Below are positions 35,003 to 44,278 of a DNA stretch of 64,000 nucleotides, in pieces. The position numbers and the translations under genes are program-made. This DNA is from Microcoleus vaginatus WJT46-NPBG5 (GTDB taxonomy: Bacteria > Cyanobacteriota > Cyanobacteriia > Cyanobacteriales > Oscillatoriaceae), in the NCBI GenBank assembly GCA_019359355.1, contig JAHHHM010000008.1:124001-188000 (forward strand), written 5' to 3'. Each line of letters starts with the position of its first letter. The stretch's first letter is position 1. The notes under the pieces are model-generated. The model was not told where the DNA came from, did not search any database, and was given only the letters and a program-made list of their open reading frames with translations.

Positions 35003-36901
35003 TTATGTAGGAAGATTCAATTTAGGCTGATAGCTCAATGCTTTCTTCAATAAATTAGAAATTTCAGAGAGAGAATCTGGATCATTTTCAATCAACCATT
35101 TTGTAATTTGAACAGAATGTCGAGTCTTTTTAAAGGCAACCCGCGAGTCAGATAATTCATCAAACAAATATTCAAGAACCTTAGCCGCATTAATATTTTC
35201 TTTAATCGCATTAATATTTTCTTTTACCCATTCTGGAGAGTAGTTGCTTTCTTTAATATGGTTTCTTGAATAATATTTTCTGTCTTCGTATTTCTTCAGA
35301 AGAAAAATTTCGACTTCTTCAGGTGTAATATTATCATCTGGGTTCTCAGAATTAATTACAAAGGCTATTGCTTGAGAATGTAATAAGTAATTTTCGTACA
35401 TACGGCGAGGAAGAAAATCAAAAAAATCAACAATATTTTTTGCTCGTTTTTTTAAATCGTCTTGTTCTTCTTCCATTTGTTCTTCCTTATCTAGAATGAA
35501 TCCAATAGCTGGAGGAAATAAACTATGTCCTTTACTAAGGTTAGAATAAATTTTAAGAACGAGTTCAAATTTTTTACCTTCTAAATTACCTGTTTCTCTA
35601 ACACTCCGAATCAATGTACCATGTAACGAAGTTTTACCTATATTTTCAAGAATTAATGGGAAACACTCTTCCTCTGTTTGGCCTTCTACCCACAAAATAT
35701 TATCAGCCCCAAATACATCAGACAAATTCACTCCAATTTCTTTTAAAAGTAAGCTTTGCTCTTCTATATCTTTAGAATTCATTTCAGAACAAACTGTTTC
35801 ACCATCTTTATAGCTAAGCTTGATAATTACAGAAGGATTAGCGGCAGCAATAATAGTTGGTGAATGAGTAGCAATAATATATTGATGTTCAGGAAACTCC
35901 GTTCTAAGAATTTCTACAAGTTTTTTAGCAGCACCTGGATGTAAAAAAGACTGTGGCTCATCAATAATAATTATTTGTGGCTCTTGTGCTGTAAGCACAA
36001 CGTATAAAATTGCTAAGACTTGTCCTACTCCAGTCCCACATGACGATAGTGGAAATGATAAATCTTCTCTTTCTGTTGCAGGATCTATAGTCCAAATTCT
36101 AATTTCGAGTAAGTTACTAACTAAGGGTTTTGTAGTAATTCTTTTGATGTGTGGAAAAATAATCGAAGTTAATTTGTTTAACCGATTAGCTTTTTCTGGA
36201 TTTTGAAGTATTAAAACGCCTAAAACCTCAGCTAAATTTGATGCATTTTGCTGCAGGCTTTGATTACTTCCAAAGGGAGCTTGTCCAACATTTAACCGCT
36301 CTGCAAAGAATCGATAAATACGAGAGACTATAGCCTGCCATAGTTTCCAAGCAAGGTAATCTTGGATAGGGGGAGATATTATCCTTTCTCCAGATTCACT
36401 AAAAAAACCGTTATTTATTTCCATTTTTATAGCAGTTCCGTTTAAAGAAGAGATTTTGTACAAATTAAAACTTAAATTTTCCTTATAAAAACTATTCTGA
36501 AGTTCTGACTCTTGCGAAATTGAAAAATTAAAAATTATGTCATCCGATTTTATTAACCACTCATTAAACAAATTAACTTCCGTAGGGAAAAGTAAATTAT
36601 CTGCCGCTTGAGGAATCATAAAAGGAGTAATGCGATCTAAAATAGAATAAAGTTCTGGTCTTTTAAAGGTTACTGAAAATCTACAAGATGAATATTTGTT
36701 TAAAAGAACAGAATAAGGATAAGGAAGAGTTTTAATGCTTGTATGAGGTTGATTTATAACAGATAAGCTAAGACTTTCAAGTAATGCTGTTTTTCCAGAG
36801 TTGTTTTGACCTACAATAATATTTATACCTGGCTTAAATTCTAATTCTCCCGAATCCAAAAAAGATTTGTAGTTAGAAAGTTGAAATTTAGAAATGTACA
36901 T
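35003..36901 (-). CDS. OLD-family ATP-dependent nuclease (ABC ATPase plus TOPRIM)
   Basis: 632 residues. The N-terminal AAA/ABC-type ATPase opens with the YKSF motif typical of RecF/OLD proteins and has Walker A GQNNSGKT at 31-38. A signature-like SSCGTGVGQ lies near 280, Walker B IIIIDEPQSFLHPG near 310 and the switch histidine region ATHSP about 30 residues later. A TOPRIM domain follows, with WVEGQTEEE near 404 and ILDKEEQ near 468. This is the overcoming-lysogenization-defect layout, shared with the GajA subunit of Gabija. No UvrD-like GajB partner is adjacent, so a stand-alone class 1 OLD is more likely. Its position between two R-M systems supports an antiphage role. Confidence 0.87.
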   Translation of the reverse strand: MYISKFQLSNYKSFLDSGELEFKPGINIIVGQNNSGKTALLESLSLSVINQPHTSIKTLPYPYSVLLNKYSSCRFSVTFKRPELYSILDRITPFMIPQAADNLLFPTEVNLFNEWLIKSDDIIFNFSISQESELQNSFYKENLSFNLYKISSLNGTAIKMEINNGFFSESGERIISPPIQDYLAWKLWQAIVSRIYRFFAERLNVGQAPFGSNQSLQQNASNLAEVLGVLILQNPEKANRLNKLTSIIFPHIKRITTKPLVSNLLEIRIWTIDPATEREDLSFPLSSCGTGVGQVLAILYVVLTAQEPQIIIIDEPQSFLHPGAAKKLVEILRTEFPEHQYIIATHSPTIIAAANPSVIIKLSYKDGETVCSEMNSKDIEEQSLLLKEIGVNLSDVFGADNILWVEGQTEEECFPLILENIGKTSLHGTLIRSVRETGNLEGKKFELVLKIYSNLSKGHSLFPPAIGFILDKEEQMEEEQDDLKKRAKNIVDFFDFLPRRMYENYLLHSQAIAFVINSENPDDNITPEEVEIFLLKKYEDRKYYSRNHIKESNYSPEWVKENINAIKENINAAKVLEYLFDELSDSRVAFKKTRHSVQITKWLIENDPDSLSEISNLLKKALSYQPKLNLPT

Positions 36902-37009
36902 TTTAGATCTTTTAGTAACTTAATTAAAGAGATGAAATTACACTGAATCATCCAGCCACGCGCATCGATAGCAGTCCCAATGAACTAGAGGCTGATTTTT
37001 CATATCGAA

Positions 37010-37166
37010 TTAATAGCCGCATTGAGGACACTGGCCGTGAACAGCGGGTGGTAGTCCAGTAGCGCTAGCTTTTCCTCTAAGGTAAATCGTTGTCTCAGAA
37101 TTGGCACAGGTTCCCCAATAATCCACCTCATACAGCCGCAGCCCAGCAATCTGTCGAAATTTTACA
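37010..37166 (-). pseudogene. 3' fragment of an unrecognised zinc-ribbon protein gene
   Basis: About 50 codons remain open on the minus strand, with protein-like sequence LYEVDYWGTCANSE and TTIYLRGKA, ending in CPQCGY and a TAA at 37010-37012. No start codon or upstream part is present. The Cys pairs suggest a zinc ribbon. It appears to be the tail of a gene destroyed at the island boundary. The remaining 36902-37332 contains nothing else I can support. Confidence 0.4.
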
Positions 37167-37332
37167 AATCAAAGTGATCGAGATCGCATTTTAGCGCAAC
37201 CGGCCATCACAATTAATAGAGAACACAGATCGCAACTAAAGCGGGGAATGATCATCATTGCGAAGCTTTGAGGATCACCCAGCACAATGAGAAAATCAGA
37301 GATTATAAAGGTGTCGAGTTCAAACCAACCCC

Positions 37333-37548
37333 ATGCCTCAAGTCAACCTCCTCCCCGGCGCAATCTCTGAAATCCTCGCAACCGTTACCGACACTCACCA
37401 CATCACGAAGGCTGACCGCTATGGATTGCTGGCTGCGCTACTGGATGAATCAATTTCTTCTGAAGATTTAACCGCTATTGACCGGCTGCTATACTCTCTA
37501 CGTCGAGGTCGGATTCAAATGACTACTGAACTGTCTCTTGTGATGTAA
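37333..37548 (+). CDS. Small conserved-looking protein, intact copy of a duplicated gene
   Basis: 71 residues, mainly helical (SEILATVTDT, DRYGLLAALLDES, EDLTAIDRLLYSLRRGRIQM). I do not recognise the family. The last two thirds of the gene and the following 200 bp occur again at 54966-55292, where the 5' part is missing. Conservation of a duplicate with mainly synonymous-looking changes supports a true gene. No good Shine-Dalgarno is seen before the ATG. Confidence 0.6.
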   Translation: MPQVNLLPGAISEILATVTDTHHITKADRYGLLAALLDESISSEDLTAIDRLLYSLRRGRIQMTTELSLVM

Positions 37549-37745
37549 GCCGGCACTAAAGGTGGAGAACTTGCAGAACTCGACAATCAAGCAAGCCTTT
37601 TCTAACCTGTGAAAATTTCATAACTTTATTGCCGGCAACTCGCATCACTGCCGGTTTTACCATCAATGGCCAGTGGTACAATCCGCAGTGCCGGCAAGTA
37701 CAGCAATAACAGTAGAACCTAAGCAATTAAACTGATTTGCGGATG
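37419..37745. repeat. 327-bp segmental duplication, copy A
   Basis: Matches 54966-55292 at about 85%. It contains the 3' part of the 71-residue gene, a spacer with GCCGGC sites and the first codons of the gene broken at 55212-55574. Here the second gene is cut off, whereas in copy B the first gene is cut off. Confidence 0.85.
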
Positions 37746-38075
37746 ACGCTATTAAAAAATCCGCACTTGAGATGATATTAAACACTTTCTTCTGGCTTGC
37801 CTGCCGGTTTCCACAATGCTAAGACGCCAATCAATAAATTCCTTGATATAAGCCATGTTGGGATTGGTGTTCGTTCTTACTACCGCGCTCGCCTGCCTAC
37901 AGCAACAGATGCCAGTGGAAGGTCTACAGTGGAGGAATGCGCGAACATAACCTCAAACTGATAGATGTATTGAGGACAGGAGAAAGTTAAACTGATGGGC
38001 ACTAATCACTAAAATCGGTGCTATGCCCATGCCTTAGTAAGAAATGCGCTCCTGACAATAGTTTGACTTGAATGG
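37549..38075. other. Intergenic, 527 nt
   Basis: The first 200 bp belong to the duplication. Beyond it I see only a 31-codon frame from ATG 37857 (MLGLVFVLTTALAC...), hydrophobic but too short to call, and no clear promoter for the aldo/keto reductase gene. Confidence 0.4.
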
Positions 38076-38921
38076 ATGAAAACTCTCATGCGAACTCTTA
38101 AACTCCCTTCTGGACAACTAATTCCGGTTCTTGGCATGGGCACCTGGCAAATGGGAGAGAATACCAGGAATCGCCAGAACGAAATTGATGCCTTACGCCA
38201 CGGGCTTGATTTGGGTCTTTCTCTAATTGACACTGCTGAAATGTATGGGGAAGGCGGTGCAGAAGAAGTGATTGCTCAGGCAATAACGAATCGTCGTGCA
38301 TCTGTCTTTCTAGTCAGCAAAGTTTATCCTCACAACGCCTCGAAGCGAGGAGTGATCGCTGCTTGTGAACGAAGTTTGAAACGATTGAAAACTGACTATC
38401 TTGATCTTTACCTGCTACATTGGCGGGGTTCTGTGCCGCTGACAGAAACGCTGGAAGCATTTCAGGCGCTTCAGCAAGCCGGCAAAATTAGCAGTTATGG
38501 TGTGAGCAATTTTAATGTCGCGGATATGGAGGAAGCCAGCCAACTGAAGGGTGGGAACGCCATTGCAACCAATCAAGTTCTCTATAACCTGATGCGACGA
38601 GGGATTGAGTGGGATTTACTGCCTTGGTGCCGGCAACAAGGCATCCCAATCATGGCTTATTCTCCAATTGAACAAGGGCGTTTGCTCAAGCATCGGGAAC
38701 TCAATACGATTGCTCAAAAACGAGGAGTCAGTGCAGCTCAAGTGGCTATTGCTTGGCTATTGCATCAAGATAATGTAATTGTCATTCCTAAATCTAGCCG
38801 CATTGACCATGTGCAAGAGAATTATGCTGCGCTGAATTTGAAGTTGAGTGATGATGAATTAACTGCCCTGGATGCTGCGTTTCCGCCGCCTAATAAACCT
38901 GTTTCTCTAGAAATGCTGTGA
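38076..38921 (+). CDS. Aldo/keto reductase
   Basis: 281 residues, a (beta/alpha)8 NADPH-dependent oxidoreductase. The catalytic tetrad is complete: Asp52 and Tyr57 in IDTAEMYGEG, Lys82 in LVSKVYPHN and His115 in LLHWRG. The cofactor-binding C-terminal motif IPKSSRIDHVQEN is also present. This resembles the 2,5-diketo-gluconate reductase-like branch that reduces small aldehydes and ketones; the natural substrate cannot be inferred. The ATG at 38076 follows a weak GGA; a second ATG at 38091 is possible. The gene stands alone on the + strand between island fragments and is probably housekeeping or stress cargo. Confidence 0.93.
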   Translation: MKTLMRTLKLPSGQLIPVLGMGTWQMGENTRNRQNEIDALRHGLDLGLSLIDTAEMYGEGGAEEVIAQAITNRRASVFLVSKVYPHNASKRGVIAACERSLKRLKTDYLDLYLLHWRGSVPLTETLEAFQALQQAGKISSYGVSNFNVADMEEASQLKGGNAIATNQVLYNLMRRGIEWDLLPWCRQQGIPIMAYSPIEQGRLLKHRELNTIAQKRGVSAAQVAIAWLLHQDNVIVIPKSSRIDHVQENYAALNLKLSDDELTALDAAFPPPNKPVSLEML

Positions 38922-38997
38922 TTGCTTTTCCTTCAGCATCTGCTCTTTGTAAGGTTCGGCCAGTGAGGAAACTATCATGTCAAAACCTAGGTAATAT

Positions 38998-39069
38998 ATG
39001 CTGATTTCAAGTATTCAAGTTTTAAACTACAAATCATTTCGTAAGTTTCAGCCACTTATTGGGTGGTGA
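38998..39069 (+). pseudogene. 5' stub of an AAA/OLD-type ATPase gene
   Basis: The frame ATG-38998 encodes MLISSIQVLNYKSFRKFQP and stops after 23 codons. The L-x-NYKSF pattern is the usual N terminus of OLD/RecF-like ATPases, as in the gene at 36901. Nothing of the Walker A region follows. Probably a gene cut by insertion of the transposase debris next to it. Confidence 0.5.
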
Positions 39070-39077
39070 ACATTTTT

Positions 39078-39290
39078 CACGAGTATGACAAACACTTGTA
39101 CAAAGCGCGGCAACGAAATTGAGAAATTCTTTGCCAAATTGAAGCAATATATTACCTTTGGCAAATGAGCAAGCTTCTAATAGAATCGTTTGAGACTTTA
39201 GACGAGCTAGAGAAAGCCATGTTTTAACGCTGCTGCCAGATGCTGTTGCAAAAAGATTTGATTCGGGGACTAGCGTTTTTTCACTGGTGG
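39078..39290 (+). pseudogene. Degraded transposase fragments (IS5/IS4-like and IS630-like)
   Basis: First fragment: HEYDKHLYKARQRN, frame break, EIEKFFAKLKQY, like the C-terminal end of IS5/IS4-type transposases. Second fragment (from about 39195): DELEKAMF, stop, RCCQMLLQKDLIRGL, then FFHWWPQ, like the C terminus of IS630-type transposases. Both are short and broken. The rest of 38922-39590 shows no usable gene. Confidence 0.6.
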
Positions 39291-39590
39291 CCCCAAGTAA
39301 GCGCTTAATTAGAGTTAATTAACAACCCGACTTAATATGACTTGGCTGACGAAATAAAGAATTGATAATGCTTTATTTCAACCTTATTCAGGGCATTCTG
39401 CCCAAGAGTCTCAGGAGATTTATTCACGCTTGAGTATTGGAGAAGCTCAGGAGGTTTGGGACCAAGTTATGGACAGATTTCCTGCCTGACTGGGGTTTAA
39501 CTACTTTGCCAGGATTTGGTTTGCCGCCCCGCTCCGCTCCAAAATAACCAAAGAAGCAAGCCGTCACGCCTCGGCAGTTTGGAGCCGTAC

Positions 39591-39887
39591 CTAAATCGAT
39601 TCTGTAACCGTTCGCTCGCGACCCTCTGCATAAATGCGCTGCCTTTGCTGTGAAAAAAACTCTAAATCGCTCGGCAGCAGAATCGGTACATTAGTTTCCC
39701 GCTGCAATTGGGGTAACAGGGGGCGAAACAAGGAAGCTGCTTGCACCGGAGACTGCGCTTGCCCGTAAAGCTGCTTTTCCTTCGGAAGATTTTGTACTAT
39801 ATGTTTCGATTGGGCCAGAACCGATGATGATCCAGCACTCAAGATCGCCAAACCCGTCACTAGCCCAAAAAGCAATCGCCCTTTCAC
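39591..39887 (-). CDS. Secreted protein N-terminal fragment, function unknown
   Basis: 98 residues from a GTG start at 39887 with AAAGGA eight nt upstream. A classical signal peptide (KGRLLFGLVTGLAILSAGSSSVLAQ, cleavage after AQS-like site about residue 26) is followed by LLPQLQRETNVPILLPSDL, a motif I have seen only in cyanobacterial secreted hypothetical proteins. The frame ends early against IS debris, so it is probably truncated. The export prediction is firm; the function is not. Confidence 0.55.
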   Translation of the reverse strand: MKGRLLFGLVTGLAILSAGSSSVLAQSKHIVQNLPKEKQLYGQAQSPVQAASLFRPLLPQLQRETNVPILLPSDLEFFSQQRQRIYAEGRERTVTESI

Positions 39888-40526
39888 CAGATATCCTTTC
39901 TTTCTTCTAACCCCATCTGTGAAGTCTTAACATCATTTTGCCCACAACCATTGCCCCACCAGCAGCACTACGGTCGTGGCACTCAAGGCATAGAACCCTT
40001 CAAAAATACTCCGGGTACCGGCAATCGCCCTAAGTTTTCAGCCGCTGTCAATATCACCCTCATCCGAGTAAAAAGCAGTTTCGCTACTCTTTATCCCTCG
40101 TAGAAAACTTAGCAAATCTCCGCTAGGCTATAGGCCGGTAGTTCATACATGGCAGGTCACATCGAATTCTCCACCGCTTGTATTACCCTTGCGCCAACCG
40201 GCAATAATGACAAAGCCGGGGGTTCCCCCAGCGGGGGAGGAGGGGGGGAAGCTCCCCAAGGGGGCGGGGGGGGAAGAAATAAAAATTTATTCGATATAAA
40301 AAACCCCTAACTGGGATTCGCTAGAGGCTCTGCGCTAGGTCTTATTGAGTGCTGGTGACAAGCCGGTGTTAGTTTTTCAATAAATCGGGAATACTACCAT
40401 CGTAAAGGATTGAGCATTTGTAAAATGGAATTAAAATAAAATTTGTTTCCCTAAGTAAAGATTTTAATTCAATCCGTTAAATCTCTGTGCATTAAGTCTA
40501 CTCAGTTTCCCCTTTAAAACATTGCC
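39888..40526. other. Intergenic, 639 nt, with G/C-tract repeat
   Basis: No gene. A G-rich repeat is at 40215-40276. The 250 nt before the TPR-GUN4 gene are AT-rich and probably carry its promoter, though no clear consensus can be assigned. Confidence 0.45.
40215..40276. repeat. G/C-tract repeat element
   Basis: About 60 nt of alternating G and C runs: GGGGGTTCCCCC forms a 5-bp hairpin, followed by three further G runs of five to nine. It resembles simple dispersed repeats common between cyanobacterial genes. Confidence 0.6.
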
Positions 40527-42989
40527 ATGACAACCGAACAACCTAATTTACAGCAACTTGCTAAACAAGGCAATCCCAAAGCTATTGCTTCCTTGCTGAA
40601 CCGCTCTCTTCAACCAAAAGGTATCACTGCAAAGGCGGCTGTGAAAAATGGCTGTTTGCAGCTTATGTTGGAAGCAGAAAAAGTTCCGCCAAAACAGCCT
40701 TATGTAGACTCTCTCCGTAAAGGGCTGACCAATCTAATGCCTACTGCTATTCAAAAGGTCAAAGTATACGGTAAGCAGGTGGATGAGGATGTTCCTGAAT
40801 GGCTCGAAGAGTTTAACTTGTCTGTTCAACCAATACAAGACCTCTCTGAATTAGCAAGGCAGGGAGATGTGAAGGCAATTAATACTTTGCTCAATCAGTC
40901 GTTACAACCTCATGGGGTGGTAGCAAAAGCCAAGCTGAAAACTGATTGCTTACAAGTCATGCTGGAATCAGCAGAAATTCCTAATCAGCGAACGATGGTT
41001 GATTTACTCAATGCTGAAGTTTTAAAATTGAGAATTTTGTCTGTCAATACTATGAAGATTTTTGGCAAGCAAACGGATGAAGATTTCCCTGATTGGCATC
41101 AAGAAATTAGCCTTGAATTAAAATCAGAAATTCCGTTACAACAAGTTGGTTTATTCAATACTTCTGTCTCAGACAATGAAGAATTTGTGCAGTCAGTTAA
41201 TTTAGCATCTAGCCCTAAAGTTGATGTAATTCGGCTTTCTAATCAAATCTATGAAACTTTAAAAACTGCTTTTAGTGAACCTCTCTTGAAAAGAGTTGAA
41301 GACGAAGAAGAGAAAGATATTCATGAAGCTGCAAATTTTTTTATTGACAATCTAGAACAAGAATTTAAATTAGTCATTGAAAAAATTCCTAAATCATTAA
41401 TCATTTTAAGTAAATCATTTGGAGTAACTTTAGATTTAACCAAGACTACATTTTTGTTCTCTGGTATTTCTACTTCCTATTTTTCAAAAGTTAGTTCAGC
41501 AATTAAACAACTGAGACTACACACGACTGAGGTATTAAATTATCATTTTTTCCAAGAAGAAGAAGATTCATTATTCAATTGGGATGTCGTCAAAAGTGCT
41601 GGTGCAGGATTCTTGTTGGGGGGTGGACTTTTTGGGGCTGTAACTAATGCTTATGTAACTACTCAAGCTAAGTCCAAAGAACAAGAGGAGAAACAGTTGA
41701 TTTTAGAAAAATATCGTAAAAGTAGAGAAAAATTAATTCAAGAATGGACAGAGTTATTTAAAATTAACTATGAAGCGGTTTGTAGCTTAGTATTAGATTC
41801 ATATAGTCTTAAATTGACTAATTATCACTCTTTAAATCAAGCTGAAGAGTTATGTGAAAAAGCATTTGAATACATTGAAGCTCAAAAATTAAAAGAAGCA
41901 ATAGCTGCTTGTGATCGAGCTATTGAACTCAATCCTATTTTAGTGCCAGCCTTGAATCTTAGAGGGTCTGCTTTGTATGGACTGGAATGCTACGAGGTAG
42001 CAATTAAAGATTTCGATAAAGCAGTAGAAATTGATGAAAAACATATTTTTTCATGGGAAAATAAGGGAGATTGTTTGCAAAGCTTAGAACGATATGAAGA
42101 AGCAATTGTTGCTTATGACAAAGCGATTAGTCTGGATGACAATTATTATTCCGTTTGGTTGAGTAAAAGTTTATCTCTATATAAATTAAAACGTTATAGT
42201 GAAGCAATTAAAACAGTTGAAACAGCAATTGCTATTGAAGCAGAAGACTACGAATCGTGGTATGTTAAAGCTGCTTGTGCAGCAGCGATGCAAAACACAG
42301 ACCAAGTCTTAGAGAGTTTGCAGAAAGCTTTTAATTTTAATCTTGAAGAATGCCGCGAAAAGGTCAAAAATAATTTCTACTTTGACTTTATCCGAAATGA
42401 CGAAAAGTTCAAAGCGTTAACACAAGAGTCATCTGTTGGAGTTGATTACAGCGAACTGAAGAAATTACTTGCAGATAAGGAATGGAAAAAAGCAGATCAG
42501 GAAACTGCAAGAATTATGTGTTCAGCAGCACAACTTGCTTTTTGGGCGCTTTTTGAAAATGAAGAAGAAACTTTTGTTGTCCCCGATCAGGTACTCACAG
42601 AATTAGATGAGATGATGATTAGCAAATTTCCTTGTGATGATCTGAATACTATTGACAAACTATGGCTTGAGCATAGTAATGGAAAATTTGGTTTCAGCAT
42701 CCAGAGGGAAATTTACAAAAGCCTTGGCGGAACCCAAGTCTTTAACGGGGAAATTAGAGACAAATTCGGTAATCAGACAGGCTGGCGAGTTCGTGATAAA
42801 AACGATAACTACTCTTGGCGTCGTTCTGATCTATTTGAATATGATTTTGAAAAAGCACCAAAAGGGCATCTTCCCAGTTGTCTTTGGGCGGCTAAAGAAG
42901 ATGGTTGGTTTTTAAATCGTCGAGATCGTCTAATTGCTCTGTTTGCACGTATCGATGCTTGTTTGCTCTCGAATCTTCCGAAACAATAG
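40527..42989 (+). CDS. Multidomain protein: duplicated N-domain, membrane segment, TPRs and GUN4 domain
   Basis: 820 residues. Two tandem copies of a roughly 90-residue domain come first (LAKQGNPKAIASLLNRSLQP at about 11-30 and LARQGDVKAINTLLNQSLQP at about 111-130, each ending KVYGKQ/KIFGKQ). A helical region follows, with a Gly-rich hydrophobic segment near 358-380 (AGFLLGGGLFGAVTNAYV) as a likely membrane or fusion helix. Three or four TPRs occupy about 445-600 (AIELNP, AVEIDE, AISLDD, AIAIEA). A GUN4 domain spans about 638-815 (YSELKKLLADKEWKKADQET, FPCDDLNTIDKLW, SNGKFGFSIQ, GWRVRD). GUN4 binds Mg-porphyrins in chlorophyll synthesis, but cyanobacteria also fuse it to signalling domains. 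The + strand gene stands inside the defence island; its role is unknown. Confidence 0.85.
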   Translation: MTTEQPNLQQLAKQGNPKAIASLLNRSLQPKGITAKAAVKNGCLQLMLEAEKVPPKQPYVDSLRKGLTNLMPTAIQKVKVYGKQVDEDVPEWLEEFNLSVQPIQDLSELARQGDVKAINTLLNQSLQPHGVVAKAKLKTDCLQVMLESAEIPNQRTMVDLLNAEVLKLRILSVNTMKIFGKQTDEDFPDWHQEISLELKSEIPLQQVGLFNTSVSDNEEFVQSVNLASSPKVDVIRLSNQIYETLKTAFSEPLLKRVEDEEEKDIHEAANFFIDNLEQEFKLVIEKIPKSLIILSKSFGVTLDLTKTTFLFSGISTSYFSKVSSAIKQLRLHTTEVLNYHFFQEEEDSLFNWDVVKSAGAGFLLGGGLFGAVTNAYVTTQAKSKEQEEKQLILEKYRKSREKLIQEWTELFKINYEAVCSLVLDSYSLKLTNYHSLNQAEELCEKAFEYIEAQKLKEAIAACDRAIELNPILVPALNLRGSALYGLECYEVAIKDFDKAVEIDEKHIFSWENKGDCLQSLERYEEAIVAYDKAISLDDNYYSVWLSKSLSLYKLKRYSEAIKTVETAIAIEAEDYESWYVKAACAAAMQNTDQVLESLQKAFNFNLEECREKVKNNFYFDFIRNDEKFKALTQESSVGVDYSELKKLLADKEWKKADQETARIMCSAAQLAFWALFENEEETFVVPDQVLTELDEMMISKFPCDDLNTIDKLWLEHSNGKFGFSIQREIYKSLGGTQVFNGEIRDKFGNQTGWRVRDKNDNYSWRRSDLFEYDFEKAPKGHLPSCLWAAKEDGWFLNRRDRLIALFARIDACLLSNLPKQ

Positions 42990-43043
42990 TGACAGCAGGG
43001 ATAATGATTGTTAAGCGACACTCAGCGGCATCCAATAACTGCA

Positions 43044-43113
43044 TAATCCGGCTCAGCCATCTACCATCTGAGCCAGTCAATGCGGCTAGATGGCGCTGCT
43101 AATCGCCGGTGAG
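43044..43113. repeat. Dispersed repeat, copy 1, left of DUF4145 gene
   Basis: From TAATC[CT]GGCTCAGC through CATCTACCATCTGAGCC and CAATGCGGCTAGAT to GCCGGTGAG; about 85% identical to 44124-44198 with two small gaps. Confidence 0.8.
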
Positions 43114-43169
43114 TGCTTTACTAGATGTTATGGTAGTATTACTGACGCTATTTAACGTATTAGACGGTT

Positions 43170-43991
43170 ATGAACTATCAAAAAGATTTTGAATTTTTTG
43201 TAAATTTTGAATTGAAAATAAATGATGTTGATCCTGATTACCCCCCTTTTTATGAAATAACTAGATATACTCCTTATTCAATTAATGGTATTTGTCCAAA
43301 TTGTAATATTTATGCTTCGTTTAATATAAAACGTTTTGAAGAAGTCACAGAAAAATATAGTCAAACAATAGAATTTGCTATTATTTGTTTTTGCCCTAAT
43401 GTTAATTGTCGTGAGAAAACTATATTTGCAAAAGCTGAAGTTGATACACCATTTACTCCTGATGATTTAACAGAATCTCCTTTGTTTCTTAAAACAATAG
43501 GTTTAATAAAAGATATTTTTCCATCACACAAAACTACAGAAATTGAAATTCCAGAAGAAATTCCAGACGTTCTTAGGGAGGATTATTTTATTGCTCAAAA
43601 AGTTTTAGAAATCAGTCCTAAGTTAACTTCTATTATGGCAAGATTAATTATAGAGAAATTTATTAAATATACGCATCCCACTATAACAGGCACTTTAATG
43701 GAATTAATTGAAGAGTTTATTAAAGTTGAAAAAAGTAAGCGCCATATACCTCCTGACCTTGAAGATGATTTGACTCATATTAGGTCTGAGGGAAATGATG
43801 TAGTTCACTCTAATCCTAATAAAAATCAATTAGCTAGAGATGAAGAAGAAGCTGCATTATTTAACTTGAGTTTGTTAGATGATTTATTTAACTTTTATTA
43901 TATTAGGCCGGCAGAGAAACGGAGAAAATATCATGAAAATGTTGAAAAGGCAAAGCAACGGAAAAACAACATGAAAATCTTAAAAAGATAG
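43170..43991 (+). CDS. DUF4145 protein with N-terminal zinc ribbon
   Basis: 273 residues. The N-terminal half has cysteine pairs at 42/45 (CPNC) and 73/75/80 (CFCPNVNC), a probable zinc ribbon. The C-terminal half (about 145-250) is a DUF4145 domain: LEISPKLTSIMARLIIEK, then the conserved HIRSEGNDVVHSN and DEEEAALFNL. DUF4145 often occurs near restriction and other defence genes and is sometimes fused to nuclease domains. Here it lies between the TPR-GUN4 gene and the second R-M system, and it is bracketed by two copies of a 70-75-nt repeat. Biochemical role unknown. Codon use is very AT-rich compared with neighbours, which suggests transfer. Confidence 0.8.
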   Translation: MNYQKDFEFFVNFELKINDVDPDYPPFYEITRYTPYSINGICPNCNIYASFNIKRFEEVTEKYSQTIEFAIICFCPNVNCREKTIFAKAEVDTPFTPDDLTESPLFLKTIGLIKDIFPSHKTTEIEIPEEIPDVLREDYFIAQKVLEISPKLTSIMARLIIEKFIKYTHPTITGTLMELIEEFIKVEKSKRHIPPDLEDDLTHIRSEGNDVVHSNPNKNQLARDEEEAALFNLSLLDDLFNFYYIRPAEKRRKYHENVEKAKQRKNNMKILKR

Positions 43992-44123
43992 ATGCACAGT
44001 CTCCCTAACGATTTAGAGAGACTTTCAACCTTAACTTTTATTTAGCTGTCAGCCGATTAAATTCTATTCTAGCTTTTCGATACTCACGGCTGGCTAACTT
44101 GCAACCGGCATCTCAGAACCGCT

Positions 44124-44198
44124 TAATCTGGCTCAGCTTGCATCTACCATCTGAGCCGATCAATGCGGCTAGATATGGGGCTGCTACGTGCCGGTGAG
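44124..44198. repeat. Dispersed repeat, copy 2, right of DUF4145 gene
   Basis: Same orientation as copy 1 at 43044-43113. A third, shorter copy lies at 24726-24764. The two full copies enclose the DUF4145 gene. Confidence 0.8.
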
Positions 44199-44278
44199 AG
44201 GTATAGCTTATTAGAAATGCGTTTCTAGAAAGTCATTGTTACACAATTATGACTGCCGACAAAATCCCAGCCTAGACT

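Noticed and set aside
35003-36901. Complete Gabija system
   Set aside because: The GajA-like protein has no UvrD-like GajB neighbour on either side.
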